From Daucus carota subsp. sativus (lineage: Eukaryota > Streptophyta > Magnoliopsida > Apiales > Apiaceae), in the NCBI RefSeq assembly GCF_001625215.2, contig NC_030384.2:42318390-42382389 (forward strand): 64,000 nt of DNA, written 5' to 3'. The position numbers and the translations under genes are program-made. The notes beneath the pieces were generated by a model. It was not told the DNA's origin, made no database searches, and worked only from the letters and a program-made list of their open reading frames with translations. Shown piece after piece: positions 35,551 through 49,335 of this stretch. The first letter of the stretch is position 1. Each line of letters begins with the position of its first letter.

Positions 35551-38500
35551 TTACATGAGATGGATGGAAGATGGACCAGTAAAGGCAGCAACTTTCTGAG
35601 CATGCTGAGCTTCACCCTTAAATAGCCCCTTCAATTCCTTCTTTGTCCGACGTGCTTCTCGCCGTTCTTCCTTAACAGCAGCCTGCAGGAAAAATCCAAC
35701 GTCAATGCAAATATGACAGAGTACTAAACATACACGACTGATGGAAACAATCTGTAATACTAATTTTTCTTTGAATGGAGGTAATGCTAATTTTTCTTTG
35801 AAAAGCTTGTAATAGAACTATAGAAGAGTTGGGTGAGGTCAAAACAAAATAGTTTGTATAATGATTTTATAGACTTTTGCAACTGGAATACAACCACGTA
35901 CTGCCTTAATATAGTAAAAAAGAAACAGTCATGTCCTTGGCAACTAATTAATTATATAGCTATCAAGAGAAGTAGAGCTTAGGGTATAGTTGAGAATATT
36001 TTGGTGATAAAAAGTACCATGGGCTGACCCATAATTTTGACGCACGCTAGCCAAGTAATGGAAACTATTCAGGGGCAGGGGGGATAGGAAGGCAAAGAAA
36101 CTGTACAGCCTCATACATTGGCAAACACACTTCAAGCAATAATAATAATATACGCTGCCACATTACCTTCCGTTCTTTCTTTTCCTCTTTCGACTCTTGA
36201 CCATGTTGCTTCCTTTTATAAAGATCAGGTTCAGTTTTCAGATTACCATCATCCTTTACCTTTTCTTTAGCAGATTTTCTACTGCCTGGCAAAAATTCAA
36301 CAGGAAGATTTTGTTTTCCTTTGAGAGAGATTATATTGCTTGGGGCATTAAGAGCCCCAGCAAAAGTTTCAGCCAACTTCTTCTTTCTCCTTGATTCTGG
36401 AACTTCAATTTTCCCAGGGTGGTTATCAAGATTCGAATATGTCGTAACAATAGTTTCACAATCCCAAATTTCTGACTCATCACTGCTTTCTTCTAGAACA
36501 ACCACTTCTTCGTCTGTTAACTCATTTTCATACTTCTCAGCATATTCCATGCACCTCTGAATCACTTCAGCAGCACCTTCGTGTGACTCTGCATCATTTA
36601 GTGTCTTGTCACCATGCAAAAGATCTGAAGGAGCTATATATTTGTCTTCAAGTCCCAGCTCATCCTTCACAGGGTACTTAACAGAGTGATTGAGCTTCTC
36701 CGCAAGGGGTTCGTGGTACTCGTCTTCATCATCCATGAACCCACCATATTCATCTGAACCATCTGAACCATACTCCTGAAGTTCAAGCTGCAAAGAAGAG
36801 ATAAAAGTTATAACAAGTCTTACAAATGCATATTAGCATAAAGATATTTTTATGATAGATCCAGTACCGGGGAGGGTTTATGGCTGACCGATGCAATAAT
36901 AAAGATGCTCATATGTTTAGATGGATCTTAAAATCAAATATCACAAACAGTAGTGACATACAGTTCACAATAATTTAATACCAGGTACTAACTGTACACG
37001 TGATACTAAGCTAAGAACTGCAGTCAGATACGCTGTTGTTTTTTATGGGAACCATAATAGCTTTAAAATCATAAATGAAGAATATTAAAACACCAATGAC
37101 ATCCGAAGTTTTAGAATTTTGAGTTTCCATCGTTAAGGCAAACAAATAAGGGGGAAGTCACTTAGCAAAAAAAAGAAAGGGGGGGGGGGGGGGGGAGTCC
37201 CAATTGCTTATAGGGAGAAATACAAAGCATAATAAGTATTAATAGTCACATGGCAAAATAGACACAAAGCTTGAATGTTTTTCCTCAAGGCACCCACCAT
37301 TGCTTGATCTCTTGGGGTTCGAGAATTGAACATAGATATCTATTTAATAAACACACACTAACAAACAATGACTTGGACTTAAAAGAGCTTCAGAAAATAA
37401 ATTAAGTAAAAACTTCATTCAATAATATGCAGAATATAACTAGATTAACTAAAGGATGAAGAATATTCACCATATCAAACTGCTCATCTAGAAGTCGACG
37501 AACTCGCGGATTCTCATCAATCTTGTCACTGCCATCGTTGATGATATTTTTGCCTTTTCCTACAAAAGACTGAGTTACCTTTTCTTGTAAATCAGAAGCT
37601 TTTACTTCAGAACTTTCGATAGGTCCATCCATAAAATTTTGCTTCTTATCAAGTTTAGCATCAGTTTCATCTTCAGGAAGATTAGCGCTGATAACAAAAT
37701 CCTCTTCCAAATCCTCAATATCAGAACCAAATCGCGAATCATTGTCATCCAGCAATGCAGCAACTTCAGGATCAACCACCTTCTGTACCCTCACGCCAGC
37801 AGTCATTGACGCAACACTATAGATAGATTTTTCATAGGGTTCATCGTTGACTTTCGATATCTCAATTCTCGAGGCGTCATATGCCTGACATTACATAGCA
37901 GATAGTATTAACTTAATAGGAGTATACCTAAAATTCGAGGGATGTATAGTTATTATACAATTCAAGTAATTTAAATATACTTTTACGGGCATATATCAAC
38001 AAAAACTTTATGGATGCCGACAAATAATGCAATAATTTGTAAGATTATATCATTTAAACTTGCAGAAGGTACGATTATTCTGACCATATAGCCAAACATT
38101 TGCAGGATCAAGTTGTCAAGGGCGATGAACAATGTTAATGTACGCTTCCAATATTACAGAGACTTATCTATGGCATACAGTGGAATAATATAACGGTACA
38201 AAAACAAATTTTGCAGCTTATGCAGTTTTTTTATGATCCACAAAATGTGTCCCTATAGAAGCTGTATAGATTGGTACAGACATGAGAACCATTCTCCAAA
38301 AGTATATTCAGTTCTAATGGATTGTATCTGTTCGATACAATTTATAAATGTTATTTCCACTTTTGGGCTACAAAGTACGTTAGTACGAACAACTGATCTT
38401 TTCCACAATCTTGTAATACAACTCTCAGTTGCTTCGGTGCCTCCAAGATAAACTTTAACTAAAAAGTTACTATTTACTTGGTGATTACATTTGTTTCTCA

Positions 38501-39205
38501 TTGCCTTTATCTTTTGACCATATATATGCGGAAAAATATATCTTCTACATTCTTTCTATACGAACTTTTTTTTAAAAGATATAGTGCAATTATGAGCGGG
38601 AAACAAATAACATATAGCATTTAAATGAGCATACAGTCACCAAAACAAGCATAGGTAGATCATAATATCCTTGCTTTATTTTTTCTGTATTGTATATGTA
38701 AAATAATAATGAGCATGTACATCTCCTAAAAGAGTTTAGAAAATAGCCAACCAACCTTCACATCATTTTGCATCTGGTCGAGCTTCGCCTTGGGGTTCTC
38801 ATAGTACACTGAACCTGCACCAGTATTCTTGATCTCCCTCATATGAGCCAAATAATTATATCCATCATCTGGAAAACCCAATTCAATTATTTCCTTCCTT
38901 ATATTATCTGGTAAAGCTGGTGTTCCATTTGGCATCAATGGGGCCTGCATTTGCCTCCTGGAAGCTCCAGTTTCATCTTCATCATCACAATCGTCCGGGG
39001 CATCAGCAAAAATTGAGTCAGAATCAGGAGTAGCATCATGTGAATCAGCTTCATTGAAATTCTCAAAGGAACAAGGATTCTCATCAATCCTAACAAAAAC
39101 CGTGTCACCCGATGGTCCTTGATTGTAATTAGGATCAGACGTGTCACGAGCTATCAATTGGTAAGTTGCTGACTTTTTCTTGTCGATAAACTTCTTCTTG
39201 CCCAT
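35551..39205 (-). CDS. LTV1: LTV1 homologue, 40S ribosome biogenesis factor (4 exons)
   Basis: Exons on the minus strand: 38756-39205, 37471-37884, 36167-36787 and 35551-35682, all joining in phase 0, giving 538 residues. The start MGKKKFIDKKKSATYQLIAR is the LTV1 signature, followed by LPDNIRKEIIELGFPDDGYN and YLAHMREIKNTG. The centre is highly acidic (DDEDE, DIEDLEEDF, YGGFMDDEDEYHEP) and the C-terminus basic (SRRKKKLAE, EERREARRTKKELKGLFKGE). In yeast, Ltv1 binds pre-40S particles with Enp1 and Rps3, is released after casein-kinase phosphorylation, and helps form the beak. The last exon encodes only 43 residues and is conserved in character. It is divergent with the SH3P2-like gene, ATG to ATG 1.2 kb. 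Confidence 0.93.
37179..37195. repeat. Poly-G tract in LTV1 intron 2
   Basis: Seventeen G in a row follow an A-rich stretch. It is also a likely spot for assembly or base-calling error. Confidence 0.8.
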
Positions 39206-40421
39206 TGGATCAAATACAACCTTGGCTCACTGTTATATCAGTTCGAAACATAAAATAATTTACAAAAAGTACCAATAGTAACAAAAACATAGAAATCCAT
39301 TTCCCCAACAGTCTTGTTTTAGTTTTAAAAGCGAGTCTGTGGACTTTATTTATTCATACCTGATATTTTCGGTCCAAATTCCGAAAATAGTAACAATTTG
39401 TAAACCGAGAACACTCATAGGAGTTTTCATTTTACTTATAATTTGAACTCCTAAAACACAAGAAAGTTAATAGATCCACCAATTTATGCCATTCAGGTAT
39501 GTTGTATACTATAAATTTAAAAGAAAAATATCAAAAATTAATAGAATTTCAAAAAGGACCCAACTTCATTGTTTGTGAAGGCTCTGTAGTAGGTGGAAAA
39601 TTCACACACACAAACGTGATGCCAGTTTAATGAAATTGCAAACGATGAATATAAACTCATGAAGCACGAAGAATAACACGAAAACGCAAAGTGAGAGGAT
39701 ACATACATCGCGAGAGAGGGGGGAGAGAGAGAGAGAGAGGGAGACTTACAAGTGAATATAGGCTGAACGAATCGAAAGAAAGACACTACTGTTTTGCCGG
39801 CGCCGATAAGTTGTGTGAGTTGTGCAAGGAGCTTCCGAACCTTAACAAAACCCTCGTTTTTGTTTCAAATTATACCCTCCTACTTGTACCAAATATCAAT
39901 TTGGCCCTCCTAATTGTGCGTTGTTTATTTTATTATCTGAATTACAGTGTTTATTTATTTTACTTTTTGAACAGAAATTTCAGTGTTTATTATAATTATT
40001 TAATTCTAAAATACACTGTGTCTTTCCCATCATTTTTTTACGTTATTTTTTGATATGTTTTTTCATACTCATTTAGAGTATAGTTTCATAATATATTTTT
40101 TAATTTTTTTGATTAAAAATTTGATGAATTTTAATTAGAAAAAGAAAATTTTAAAAAATTATAAAATTATATTTTTTAAGAGTTTTAAAATGCGTGAACG
40201 TAAACAATCGCGGGAACGGAAGGCGTATTTTCAAACAATTTAAACACAGGTCTTATTTTAACCACAAATACCAACCAAGCACAGGTTTTAAAATTTAAAA
40301 GACAGGTCGCTGTGGGGTAAAAAGGCTAAAAAGCGGGGCTCATTTGAAATTGACAAAAAAATACACAGCGGCCCTCTCTTGGGCGATTGATTGATGGTAG
40401 AAGAAAGAGTGAGGAAGAAAG
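39206..40421. promoter_or_regulatory. Divergent promoter region of LTV1 and the SH3P2-like gene
   Basis: 1.2 kb separates the two start codons. A GA tract at 39711-39744 lies about 500 bp upstream of the LTV1 ATG and is the clearest feature; on the LTV1 strand it is a CT-rich tract of the kind common in plant 5' leaders. No TATA box can be assigned with confidence. Confidence 0.45.
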
Positions 40422-43400
40422 ATGGAAGCAATAAGAAAGCAAGCCTCTAAACTCCGTGACCAAGTCGCCAAGCAGCAACAGGTGCCTCCTCCACTTTTTT
40501 TTTTTCTTTTTTAATTTCAATCCAAGCTTTAATTTTTATTATTTCTTCTACATTGCTTCTGAATCATTAGCTCTTTGTTTGCATCTTGCCATATCAATGC
40601 CTGCTACAGAGCTCATACTGCTATCTATCGTCGAGTAATATTTGTTCTTCAATAATTTTCATGATTGTGATCGCATTCTTAGGTTGTCAGGGGTGTTAAT
40701 TACTATTATTCTGTGTGTATTTGAGTATCCGTGCCTAAATTGTTATGTAGCGCCATATTTTTCGAAAACCCGTTATTAGGGATTAGGGGTCGGTATAAAA
40801 AAAAGGGGTTTAAGTACAGAAGAAATCATGTGATGTGAATTGCCTCAGTGTTATGTTATTGTCTCATTGCATGTCTCTTTAAACATTTAAAAAAATTAAA
40901 AGATTAAGTGATTTGTGGTTATTAAGCTTGTACATATCCTGTAAACTGTCTGCATTTCTGTTTGTAGTACCACAAAAAAACGTACGCCCTCTGTTGCCCC
41001 CCTATTCTACCTCTTTACTTAACCCTGCCTTCTTATTAGATTAAACATCTAGAAGAAACTACATAGTAACCAAGAAAAATTGCTTCATGTTTCACTAGCG
41101 AGATAGTTGTTGCCACCCGATTTCTAACATTAGTCTCAAAGAAGCTCTCAGATTGATCCTTCGTGCAGAGCTCAGTAATTAACATATTTGGATAGATATT
41201 ATATAGCAAATTTGTAGACATCTTATATGCATAGCACATAGCATCATTAAGAGATTTTCTAGACTTTAACCGGCTCTTAAAAAGTTAGGTAACAAATTCG
41301 CTTTCTTGACCATTATAGTATGATTGTCAGGCTCTCTCCCTCTTCCTCCAGCCAGCCTATTGGAAGTTGTCCTCAAATAAATATCAAACAGAGGAGAGAC
41401 GGCGAAAGAAGTCTCTCAAAATTAGAAGAAACAGATGGATCGCCCTCAATACCCAAGTCCCTACAACTCCCATGCCCTGTAAAGTATTTGAGAGTAGGTT
41501 TTGGCTTGCACCTTTCTCTGTTATTAGTAAGTTAGGCTTGGAACCCTAAACCATACAAGGGGTTGCTTGCTGATCAACCCTCATTCTTTGAGAGCGACGG
41601 GGGATTATGCACTCAGCACTCTACTCATTACCACTGTCACCTGCTTCACCTATTCACGGGTTTTGACAAAGTCATCCTTGTCTGTCATTTCCTGTATGAA
41701 CAGGAGTCCACTTTCTCATAATTGTAGTGTTCACACGGTATATCATGATATCATACACTGTGATGTGATGTCATTAGTGCTCACTAAAAGAGTTTCAGGG
41801 ATTTGGAGTATGTACAAAAACAAGTTTTTCATGCGGAACCGCATAAAGAATATACATTTTTTCTGTTCTTATAATTATTTAGTCTTGTGCGCAAACTAGC
41901 TTGTCTGGATTTAATACGCATCTTCTCAGTATGCTTGAATATGTGAGCTGAAAAAGTGCAGCTGTGCAGGGAAATGGCAGTGAGATTATCTCAAAATAAA
42001 CGTATATGTAAGACTTGTTTGCTGACACCACTGGAGATGTTTTTCCTCCCCACTTTATTTACACCAAAAGCTTTTACTTATATTTGTTGGGGCATGGAAC
42101 TTGTCCCTAAGTTGGTTTAGTTCATGAATGGGTTATATCATCTCTTATATAACCTGGCTTTAGTACCAAAATTAAAGGATTATCACTTTCAGGCTGTTCT
42201 CAAGCAGTTTACTTCTGGACTAGGTGATTCAGATAGTATTGTAACCAGTGAATTCGAATTACAAGAACCTCAAAAGCTTGAGAAGCTTTACATATCTACT
42301 CGCGCTGGAAAGGTCACCCAGTTTCCTCTTGTTTATGTGTATGTATCCTCTTAATGCTTTTCATTGTATTAACCTATGCATTCCGTACTTCTTCATCACC
42401 AGCATTTGCAAAGAGACATTATCCGGGGCGTGGAAGGTTATATTGTTACTGGATCTAAGCAACTGGAAATAGGTAAGTTGGTTTTAAGCGGTTCTAATGC
42501 ATTATAAATTGTTTTCCTCTTTAAGATGACAATTTCTACACAGATAGCAAGTTGTCAGAAAGCAGCAGGAAATATGGTTCTGAAAATACATGTACCAGCA
42601 GCAGTACATTATCTAGAGCTGCATTGAATTATAGCATAGCTCGTGGTCAAATAGAAAAAGAACGTGCAGAGTTACTGAAAATTCTTGGTACACAGGTCTG
42701 TTTGCTTTGACACACACACACACACACACACGTGTATGTATAAAAGTCACACTGTTTGAGCTGGAAATACTACTACCATGGTCTTCTGTTATGCAGTTAG
42801 CATAATAGTAATATGTATGTTAAATTCTGTACCCATAGGTTGCAGAGCCATTAAGAGATATGGTAGCAGGAGCTCCTTTGGAGAATGCTCGGCATCTTGC
42901 TCAAAGATATAATAAGTTGAGACAGGAAACTGAAGCTCAGGTGAAGTCATTGGACCCTCCATACCATTCAGCTGCTTCAGTTATTGATTTACTGAGTCAA
43001 CTTGTTCAAACCATTTATACTTTATGTAATATGCTTGTTTTTCCCACTGTAAATGACTTGTTCGCCTGTTTTCTTTCAAGATTGTTATTCTTATTATCAT
43101 CGTCAGAAGTACATTTTGATACAGTTGACTATTTTACAAGTTTCTTTGTGCATTCCACTTATAACGATCAGGCCATAGAAGTTTCCAAACGCCAAGCAAA
43201 ATTAAGAGAAACAGATGGCAATCCTGAAAGTATATCAAAGCTAGAAGCTGCTGAAAGAAAGCTCCAAGAACTCAAATCAAATATGGTTATATTGGGTAAA
43301 GAAGCCTCTACAGCAATGTCTGATGTGGAAGGTCAACAACAGAAGTTGACACTCCAGAGACTTATAACTATGGTAGTTCCTTCTGCTATGTCTTTTCTGT

Positions 43401-45009
43401 GACTTAGATCTCTTTTCACCCCCAACACTATTATCTTTGAGGCTGATCGAGGGGACATTAACTATTTTGTTATGCAGGTTGAGGCAGAACAGAATTATCA
43501 CAAGAAAGTTTCAAATATACTTAACCAGCTAGAGATTGAGGTAGGAGTCCATGGACCAACATTTGGCATCAAATTTGTGCACTACAGTGGAAAATATATG
43601 CATAAATTATAATAGGTTAATAGACATTTTATTTTTCTTCATGAATTGGTTACTTGAGCAATCATCGGCAAAATAAAAGTGCCCTGTTGATATCAATCGT
43701 CCTTTTCAATTAAAAGTATATATTTTGTTATGCTTCTACTGAAACCAGTTACGGCTGCTCTAGCAACCAAAACAAGTCATATCGTGTGCAGTCTTCTTGG
43801 TAAAAGTGAGACTGTTTAGTCCTCTTAATTAACTTTCTTGGATGTTAACGTCTTATGTTGTGACTATTAAGCATAAAAATAGAACACTAGTAACATTTCC
43901 AGTCACCTGGCTTTGCAAATACTTCTTTGATTGACCTAGCAAGGAAGTGCGGGAAGAAATATGTCAATTTGATTAATAGGTTTTCCAGACGAAGCAAATG
44001 ACTATATATTAACAACACCTAGTTATTAGTCTATGGAATATACTGTGTCGAGTTCTGTATAAAATGTATACAGTGTGACTGACACTTTTTGCTTATTAAT
44101 AATAGATCTTATCTGAACGTAAAAGAGTTGATGATAATCATCGTGCAGCAGCTAATGCCAAACCTTCTCCATCCTACGATGGATTAAGTGGTGTCTTATT
44201 TCATCAAAGAGATGCTCGGTCAGCAGATAGCATGGAATACTTTTTTGGAGAGGTAAGTGTCATATATATTTTACTTTCAAATCATATGAGCTGTAGCATA
44301 TTTGATCTAGTTCACATATCTGGGTTTTTTCCCTCATGGGACAGGTCGTTCATCCATACCAGGCTGAGTCTGATGTAGAATTGACTTTGTCATTCGGAGA
44401 CTATGTGGTTGTTCGAAAGGTTGTTATACCTACCTTGATTTACTTTGGGTTGGTCCTGTCCTTAATATTTGCTCTAAATTCTTCTTTCCGGCTTACTTTT
44501 CTTGACTTTAAATCTTTATTGCTAAACTGAAAATACCGCTGAATATTATATAAGGTGCTTTGTATGATTGTATTAGCTGTAACAATATCTTTCTGTTCTC
44601 CGTTTTCTGGATCAGTTTTGTGTATGCATCAGAAATCCAGTAGGAATGGGTATATTGTTATTATGGTCCTATGGCATGTGCTTTTACTATGAATGTACAT
44701 AATCATTCCTATAACTCGAGTGATGTGAGATTTCAGATCCTGTACCATCAGACAATCTTATGAAACCCTTCCAATAAAATATGCTTATATAGAACTTACT
44801 TCACCTTACTTTATATGCTGATTTTCTTCAGCAGCTCTGATTTGGTATCTTTGTATTTATATCATACAAGATTCATTGCTATGTGTTCTCAGGTGTCAAA
44901 CAATGGTTGGGCTGAAGGTGAATGCCAGGGAAAAGCAGGCTGGTTCCCGTTTAGTTGCATAGAGAGACGTGAGCAAGTTCTTGCAAGCAAGGTTGCTGTG
45001 GTGTATTAA
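40422..45009 (+). CDS. SH3 domain protein, SH3P2/SH3P3-like (BAR plus SH3; 10 exons)
   Basis: Exons: 40422-40481, 42193-42312, 42403-42472, 42544-42695, 42839-42940, 43172-43372, 43478-43540, 44106-44252, 44345-44419 and 44893-45009, in consistent phase, giving 368 residues, the same length I recall for Arabidopsis SH3P2. It starts MEAIRKQASKLRDQVAKQQQ. An N-terminal BAR-type helical region spans about 1-260 (KLEKLYISTRAGK, RGVEGYIVTGSKQLEIG, NARHLAQRYNKLRQETEAQ, LKSNMVILGKEAS). A C-terminal SH3 domain spans about 301-359 (GEVVHPYQAESDVELTL, NNGWAEGECQGKAGWFP). Family members bind phosphoinositides and act in clathrin-related traffic, autophagosome formation and cell-plate growth. The linker 257-300 is shorter and less proline-rich than in SH3P2, so SH3P2 versus SH3P3 is left open. 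Confidence 0.94.
42710..42731. repeat. CA microsatellite in intron 4 of the SH3P2-like gene
   Basis: About eleven CA units, 15 bp after the donor of exon 4. Confidence 0.85.
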
Positions 45010-46919
45010 GTCTAGTATTTGGTATGTTTTTATTTGAGGTACCCAATAGCTTTTTATCAGCATTAATCCCAGCTTTCTGTCTATTGAATTTGGAAAAACA
45101 GTCTTTCTGTTTTACTGTGTGTAGGACTCAAGTTGGTCATTAGTGTATTATTTTATAACTAATATTCTAATACAGTGTACATTTCTGTTCTTACTGTTTT
45201 AATAGTTGGTGACTTGACGTATTGATGAAACTTAAAACCTGGGGTTAATTATCTAGTTGGTCACTGAAGACGGGCTTAATGTATCAAGTTGGTCACTGAA
45301 CTGAAAACGGTATCAAGATGATCACTAAAGTCACCATAAATATCAAACAAGTATCTTGAAATATAAGTTCAAGCAATAAAAATATTATTTATAGAATTCC
45401 AGTCTGATATTTATTATAGACCTTTGAAACAACTTGTAAGCCTGGGTAGTCACTGTTGCTATGGTGCATCCGTTGCCCGCAGATCCATATGATTTTTATG
45501 CTTGATATTTATTGATAGAGCGCTGGGTCAGAGTGAATGGGTCTGAATGTACAGAATAAGGAACTCAGTCACCTAGATTTTTAATTCCAAGTTTATGTTG
45601 CTATCTGTCTTGAGGATGTTGTTTTATTGATCTCTTACAGTGACACAATCCTAATATATTGTTTTAGTAGTACACATAAATAAGTAGAAGTAATTATGCT
45701 TACTGTGCCATGGTAGTATACACTATACATCAAGTGATTAATTAACAGTAAATATTGGCGGTATACTTTAGTATACGTCTACCGAGTAAATTAATACTCC
45801 CTCTGTCCCATTTTAACTGATGTTTGACTTTTTGACACGTATATTGAGATGCAAAAAACTTATATCTACACTTAATAAAAAAATTCAATTTTTATATCAA
45901 ATTAAAGTTTGGATTCTAAACTTTTATTTGATATAAATTTTATAAAAAATGATTATGTTTAGATATGATTTTTTTAAAACCTTAAAATACGTGTAAAAAA
46001 GTCAAAAGCAGTTAAAATGGGACGGAGGGAGTAGTAAATTGTTGTATCAGGGAGTAAATTTCATCCTTGAAAGTTGAAACTCTTCAATCCTACTTTTTCT
46101 AGTTAAAGATGGTGGCAACCGTGATGCTCATAAGTCACATGAAAGAGTCCATAACTTGCGTCTATATGGAGGATTACTTTATCATCTCAAGTAAATAGAT
46201 TTAGTATATTTTCTTCAAACTTTTACTTCTTTTAAGTTTCTTTGCAAAAAAACAAGAACTTTAAAAGTCAATCTAAGACAACTTATATTTTGACCCCCAC
46301 TCAAGGACGGAAGTAACCGAAGTATTGTGCAGAAAAGAATACCAAAAATATGTACAAACTTTCCCAGATCTAAATTACAACAATAACTGAAATACAAGTC
46401 CCCTCTGAAGCCAATTTGATGAATTAAACTAAAGATGACTTGTTCCACCATTTCCCTTTTTCTGGCAGATCTGGCCCTTATCTTCTTCTTCTTCTTCTTC
46501 TTCTTCTTCTTCTTCTTCCTCTCTGCACTGTTAAATCCCTAGAAGGCATTTGTGTTCACCGTCTTCTTACCTTAAAGAAAATACCTAAAGGGGATTATCG
46601 TTTCCGACTCCTGTCACTTCATATCAAACTTTTCCACCGTTTGTACTATATCCAAATTGGATTGCCATGTCCTACCATTTCATGGGTGGGATTGTGCAAT
46701 AAAAATTTGGTATGTACAGAACGAAAATATGGCTTGCTGCTTGCCAAATGCATGGAACCGGACACATAAACGGATAAGAGCTTAAATTTCATCTGAACAG
46801 TCACACATACTATGAACTTATAGTATATTCTATTAGCTAAACAAAATCTTAAGGAAACAAGAAAATTAAAAATAATGCTAGAGCAGAATGCCAGAAACAT
46901 TTAGGTCTGACTTAGACCA
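45010..46919. other. Convergent spacer between the SH3P2-like gene and BBX21
   Basis: It holds both 3' untranslated regions, one Stowaway element, a CTT microsatellite (46484-46517) and, at 45250-45340, GTTGGTCACTGAA-type phrases that resemble the inside of the 33-kb foldback element. No gene is supported. Confidence 0.6.
45797..46031. mobile_element. Stowaway MITE
   Basis: It begins CTCCCTCTGTCCCATTTTAA and ends with the complement TTAAAATGGGACGGAGGGAG between TA dinucleotides. The inner arms TTGACTTTTTGACACGTAT and the inverse near 45985-46005 pair. Length 235 bp. Confidence 0.9.
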
Positions 46920-48001
46920 CTACCATAAAGTTCTTGATCTTTTGGAGGAGATAGATGGACTGATCTGAGGTACAGTGAAGCCTCCGTCGTCTATCCATCT
47001 TTTGCTATATCTGATATTTGTAGTAGTGTCCTTTGGGTCCTTGAAACAGATCTGACTACCAAAGGCCATGTTTGAAGAATGGTCGAAATGAGGTTGTTGT
47101 TGTGGTGGTGGAGCTTGAGGGACCCAAATCCCTGTATTTTCGGATGAGAAATACTTCAAGTTTTTATCTACATCATCATCCCAGAAGGGCAGCAAATCAT
47201 TGTCGCTGGTCTGTAACCATTCAAGATAAACAAAATAAGATTTAAATCATGAACAGGACATGATCCTATCTTTTGGTGACTAAAAAATAGGTATTATGAT
47301 AGAAAATAGGTGGTGAATCAAACCTTAGAGAAACCATTAATGGCTGACGAAGAATCTAGAAAGTCTTCAACATGCCATCCTGGCAACATCTCCAAGTACT
47401 CCGATATGCTGCTTGTGGGTCCATCTCCATTCACGATGGGTTGAGAATTAGCAATCTTGCTAGCTTTTGAATCAGTCAACGGAGAGGTGATGGGATGGGA
47501 TTTGGTGATCAAGTTTCCGGACTTTTTAAAACTAGTAACAGTATCGCCCTTGTTAGTGACTGAGGAAGAAGATGGTGATGGATAAATGTCAGATGTTGCA
47601 GAAAGCTTGACCCCGGTAAGTAGAAATCTGCTATGATTCTTAGTATGCTCATTCGCTTTGTGAATTGAGATATCACAATCTTTGCACAGTATTGCTCTAT
47701 CTTGTTGACAAAACAAGAAAGCCCTCTTTTCCTGCAAACAGTAATATGTAGTTAAGAAAAAGAAGCCCTACAGAAATAATTTGTTATCTATGCAGTGTTA
47801 TATGTTTATGTATACCTGACAAATGTCACAGATGGGGAATTGTTTCGAAGAAGGTTGAAGAAGAGAGAACCGCTGGTGTTTTCCAGCGAGTTTGTTGGCA
47901 TGATGGACACGGTGGTCACAGGCATCACACAGGGCAGCCTCGTCTGCAGGGCAGAAAACGGCGGCTTCTTCTTTATTACAGACGTCGCACTGGATCTTCA
48001 T
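46920..48001 (-). CDS. BBX21: B-box zinc-finger transcription factor BBX21/STH2-like (3 exons)
   Basis: Exons on the minus strand: 47816-48001, 47324-47731 and 46920-47210, in phase 0, giving 294 residues. The first B-box (about residues 5-47) has CDVCNKEEAAVFCPADEAAL and the second (about 58-105) has CDICQ joined to EKRAFLFCQQDRAILCKDCD, with the conserved cysteine, aspartate and histidine ligands. ISEYLEMLPGWHVEDFLDSS and the end KRWIDDGGFTVPQISP match BBX21 better than BBX20 or BBX22. Two VP pairs (GIWVPQ, GFTVPQ) fit COP1-binding motifs. BBX21 promotes photomorphogenesis with HY5 and is degraded through COP1. The exon 1/2 border falls inside the second B-box, as is usual in this group. 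Confidence 0.93.
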
Positions 48002-48986
48002 TTGGCTGTAGAAGAAGAGATCAAACAGAGGCAGAATACGAAAACAGAGTAAGTGCAGTCTGTGATGATTTGTATGAAATGGAAAGAGATAAAGGATGAG
48101 GGGAGTTGAAAGTTGGAATAATGAGCAGAGAAATGGGGTCCTTGTAGATTTATGATACAAGTAGACAGTGAAAAATGTGAAACAGTTACTAGTAGGAAAG
48201 TGTCCAGGTTAATGTAATGACAATCGTGCTGCATGTAAATTATGGGACCGTGTCCAGACTGTGTGACCGAGACATGACACTCTGTTTCTTCCGTGTCCTT
48301 TGCACCCATAATATCATATTATCATATGCTTCACCTTAGGAATATACCCATCACTCTCCTTCATTTGATTCTCAAATTTTTACCACATTTGGTGGACCTC
48401 TTTTTAGAAACGGATTAGTTTTTAATATATCCTGCTTCTAATCTCTAGCATTGTAGTTTAGTACGAGATACTAATCGTACGATTGAGGGGGAGTGTTAAA
48501 ATATAGAGATCCCGTTTGTTAGGAAGAAATGTAGATGTAAATTAGAGAAACAAGTGCAAGTAGAGGTATATGAGGCACGGGGCCGGTTGTCAAAGCACAA
48601 ATTAAACGTTGAATTTATGTAGAGTCCCCAGTGTCCAGACTATTTAAGCGACTCATTCTATGGCCTCAGGCCTCATCATATACTCATCATATGAACACCA
48701 AATTTCATGCTCTCACTTTCAGGACTCGATGAGAAATAAATATAGCATTTGTTTTATTCATTCATTGTCCTCAATGCATCTACATCTATGACATATGCAT
48801 GTGCCTGTATGTTAGATGTTTCTCAATTCTCATTTCGGTCCTAAATCAAATATATTCGAAATATCCTCTTCTCTCCCGTGATTTGAAATTGTACGGAAAA
48901 ACTAAATATCAAAGCATTACATATTAATCGGTGCCGCAGTGAAGCTGCAAGAAGAGTATTATACTATTATTATATTTTTATATATA

Positions 48987-49335
48987 CTAGCCTTTAACCC
49001 GTGCGAAGCACGGACGGGTATAAAATTCATAATTTATTAATTTTAATTTTAATTTTAATTTTTTGAACGACTACGAATTATACCAATATCGGTCTATTAT
49101 AATATAGTATATAAATTATATATAAATTATATTTAAAAGAATAATGGTAGAGTTTTTTATCTTGTATTACATCACAAGTGTTTGTAATTTGAACGGTATA
49201 AAACTCTTTAATATTGTAAGAGTAAGAGAAGTCTACCGACTTGTAGTTATAAAGGAGATGACCCAACCAAAATTTTGTACGACTACAAATTAAACATATG
49301 TTGGCTTATTATATTATAGTATAGTATAGTATTGA
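48987..49335 (-). mobile_element. Putative non-autonomous Helitron
   Basis: Read on the minus strand, a 3' end is seen: the hairpin CCGTGCTTCGCACGG, then GTTAAAGG and CTAG, followed by a host T. About 350 bp upstream the sequence A|TCAATACTATACTATACT offers a 5' TC end after a host A. Helitrons have TC and CTRR ends with a hairpin roughly 10 bases before the 3' end, and insert between A and T. The 3' end is convincing; the 5' end is chosen by fit and less certain. Confidence 0.55.
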
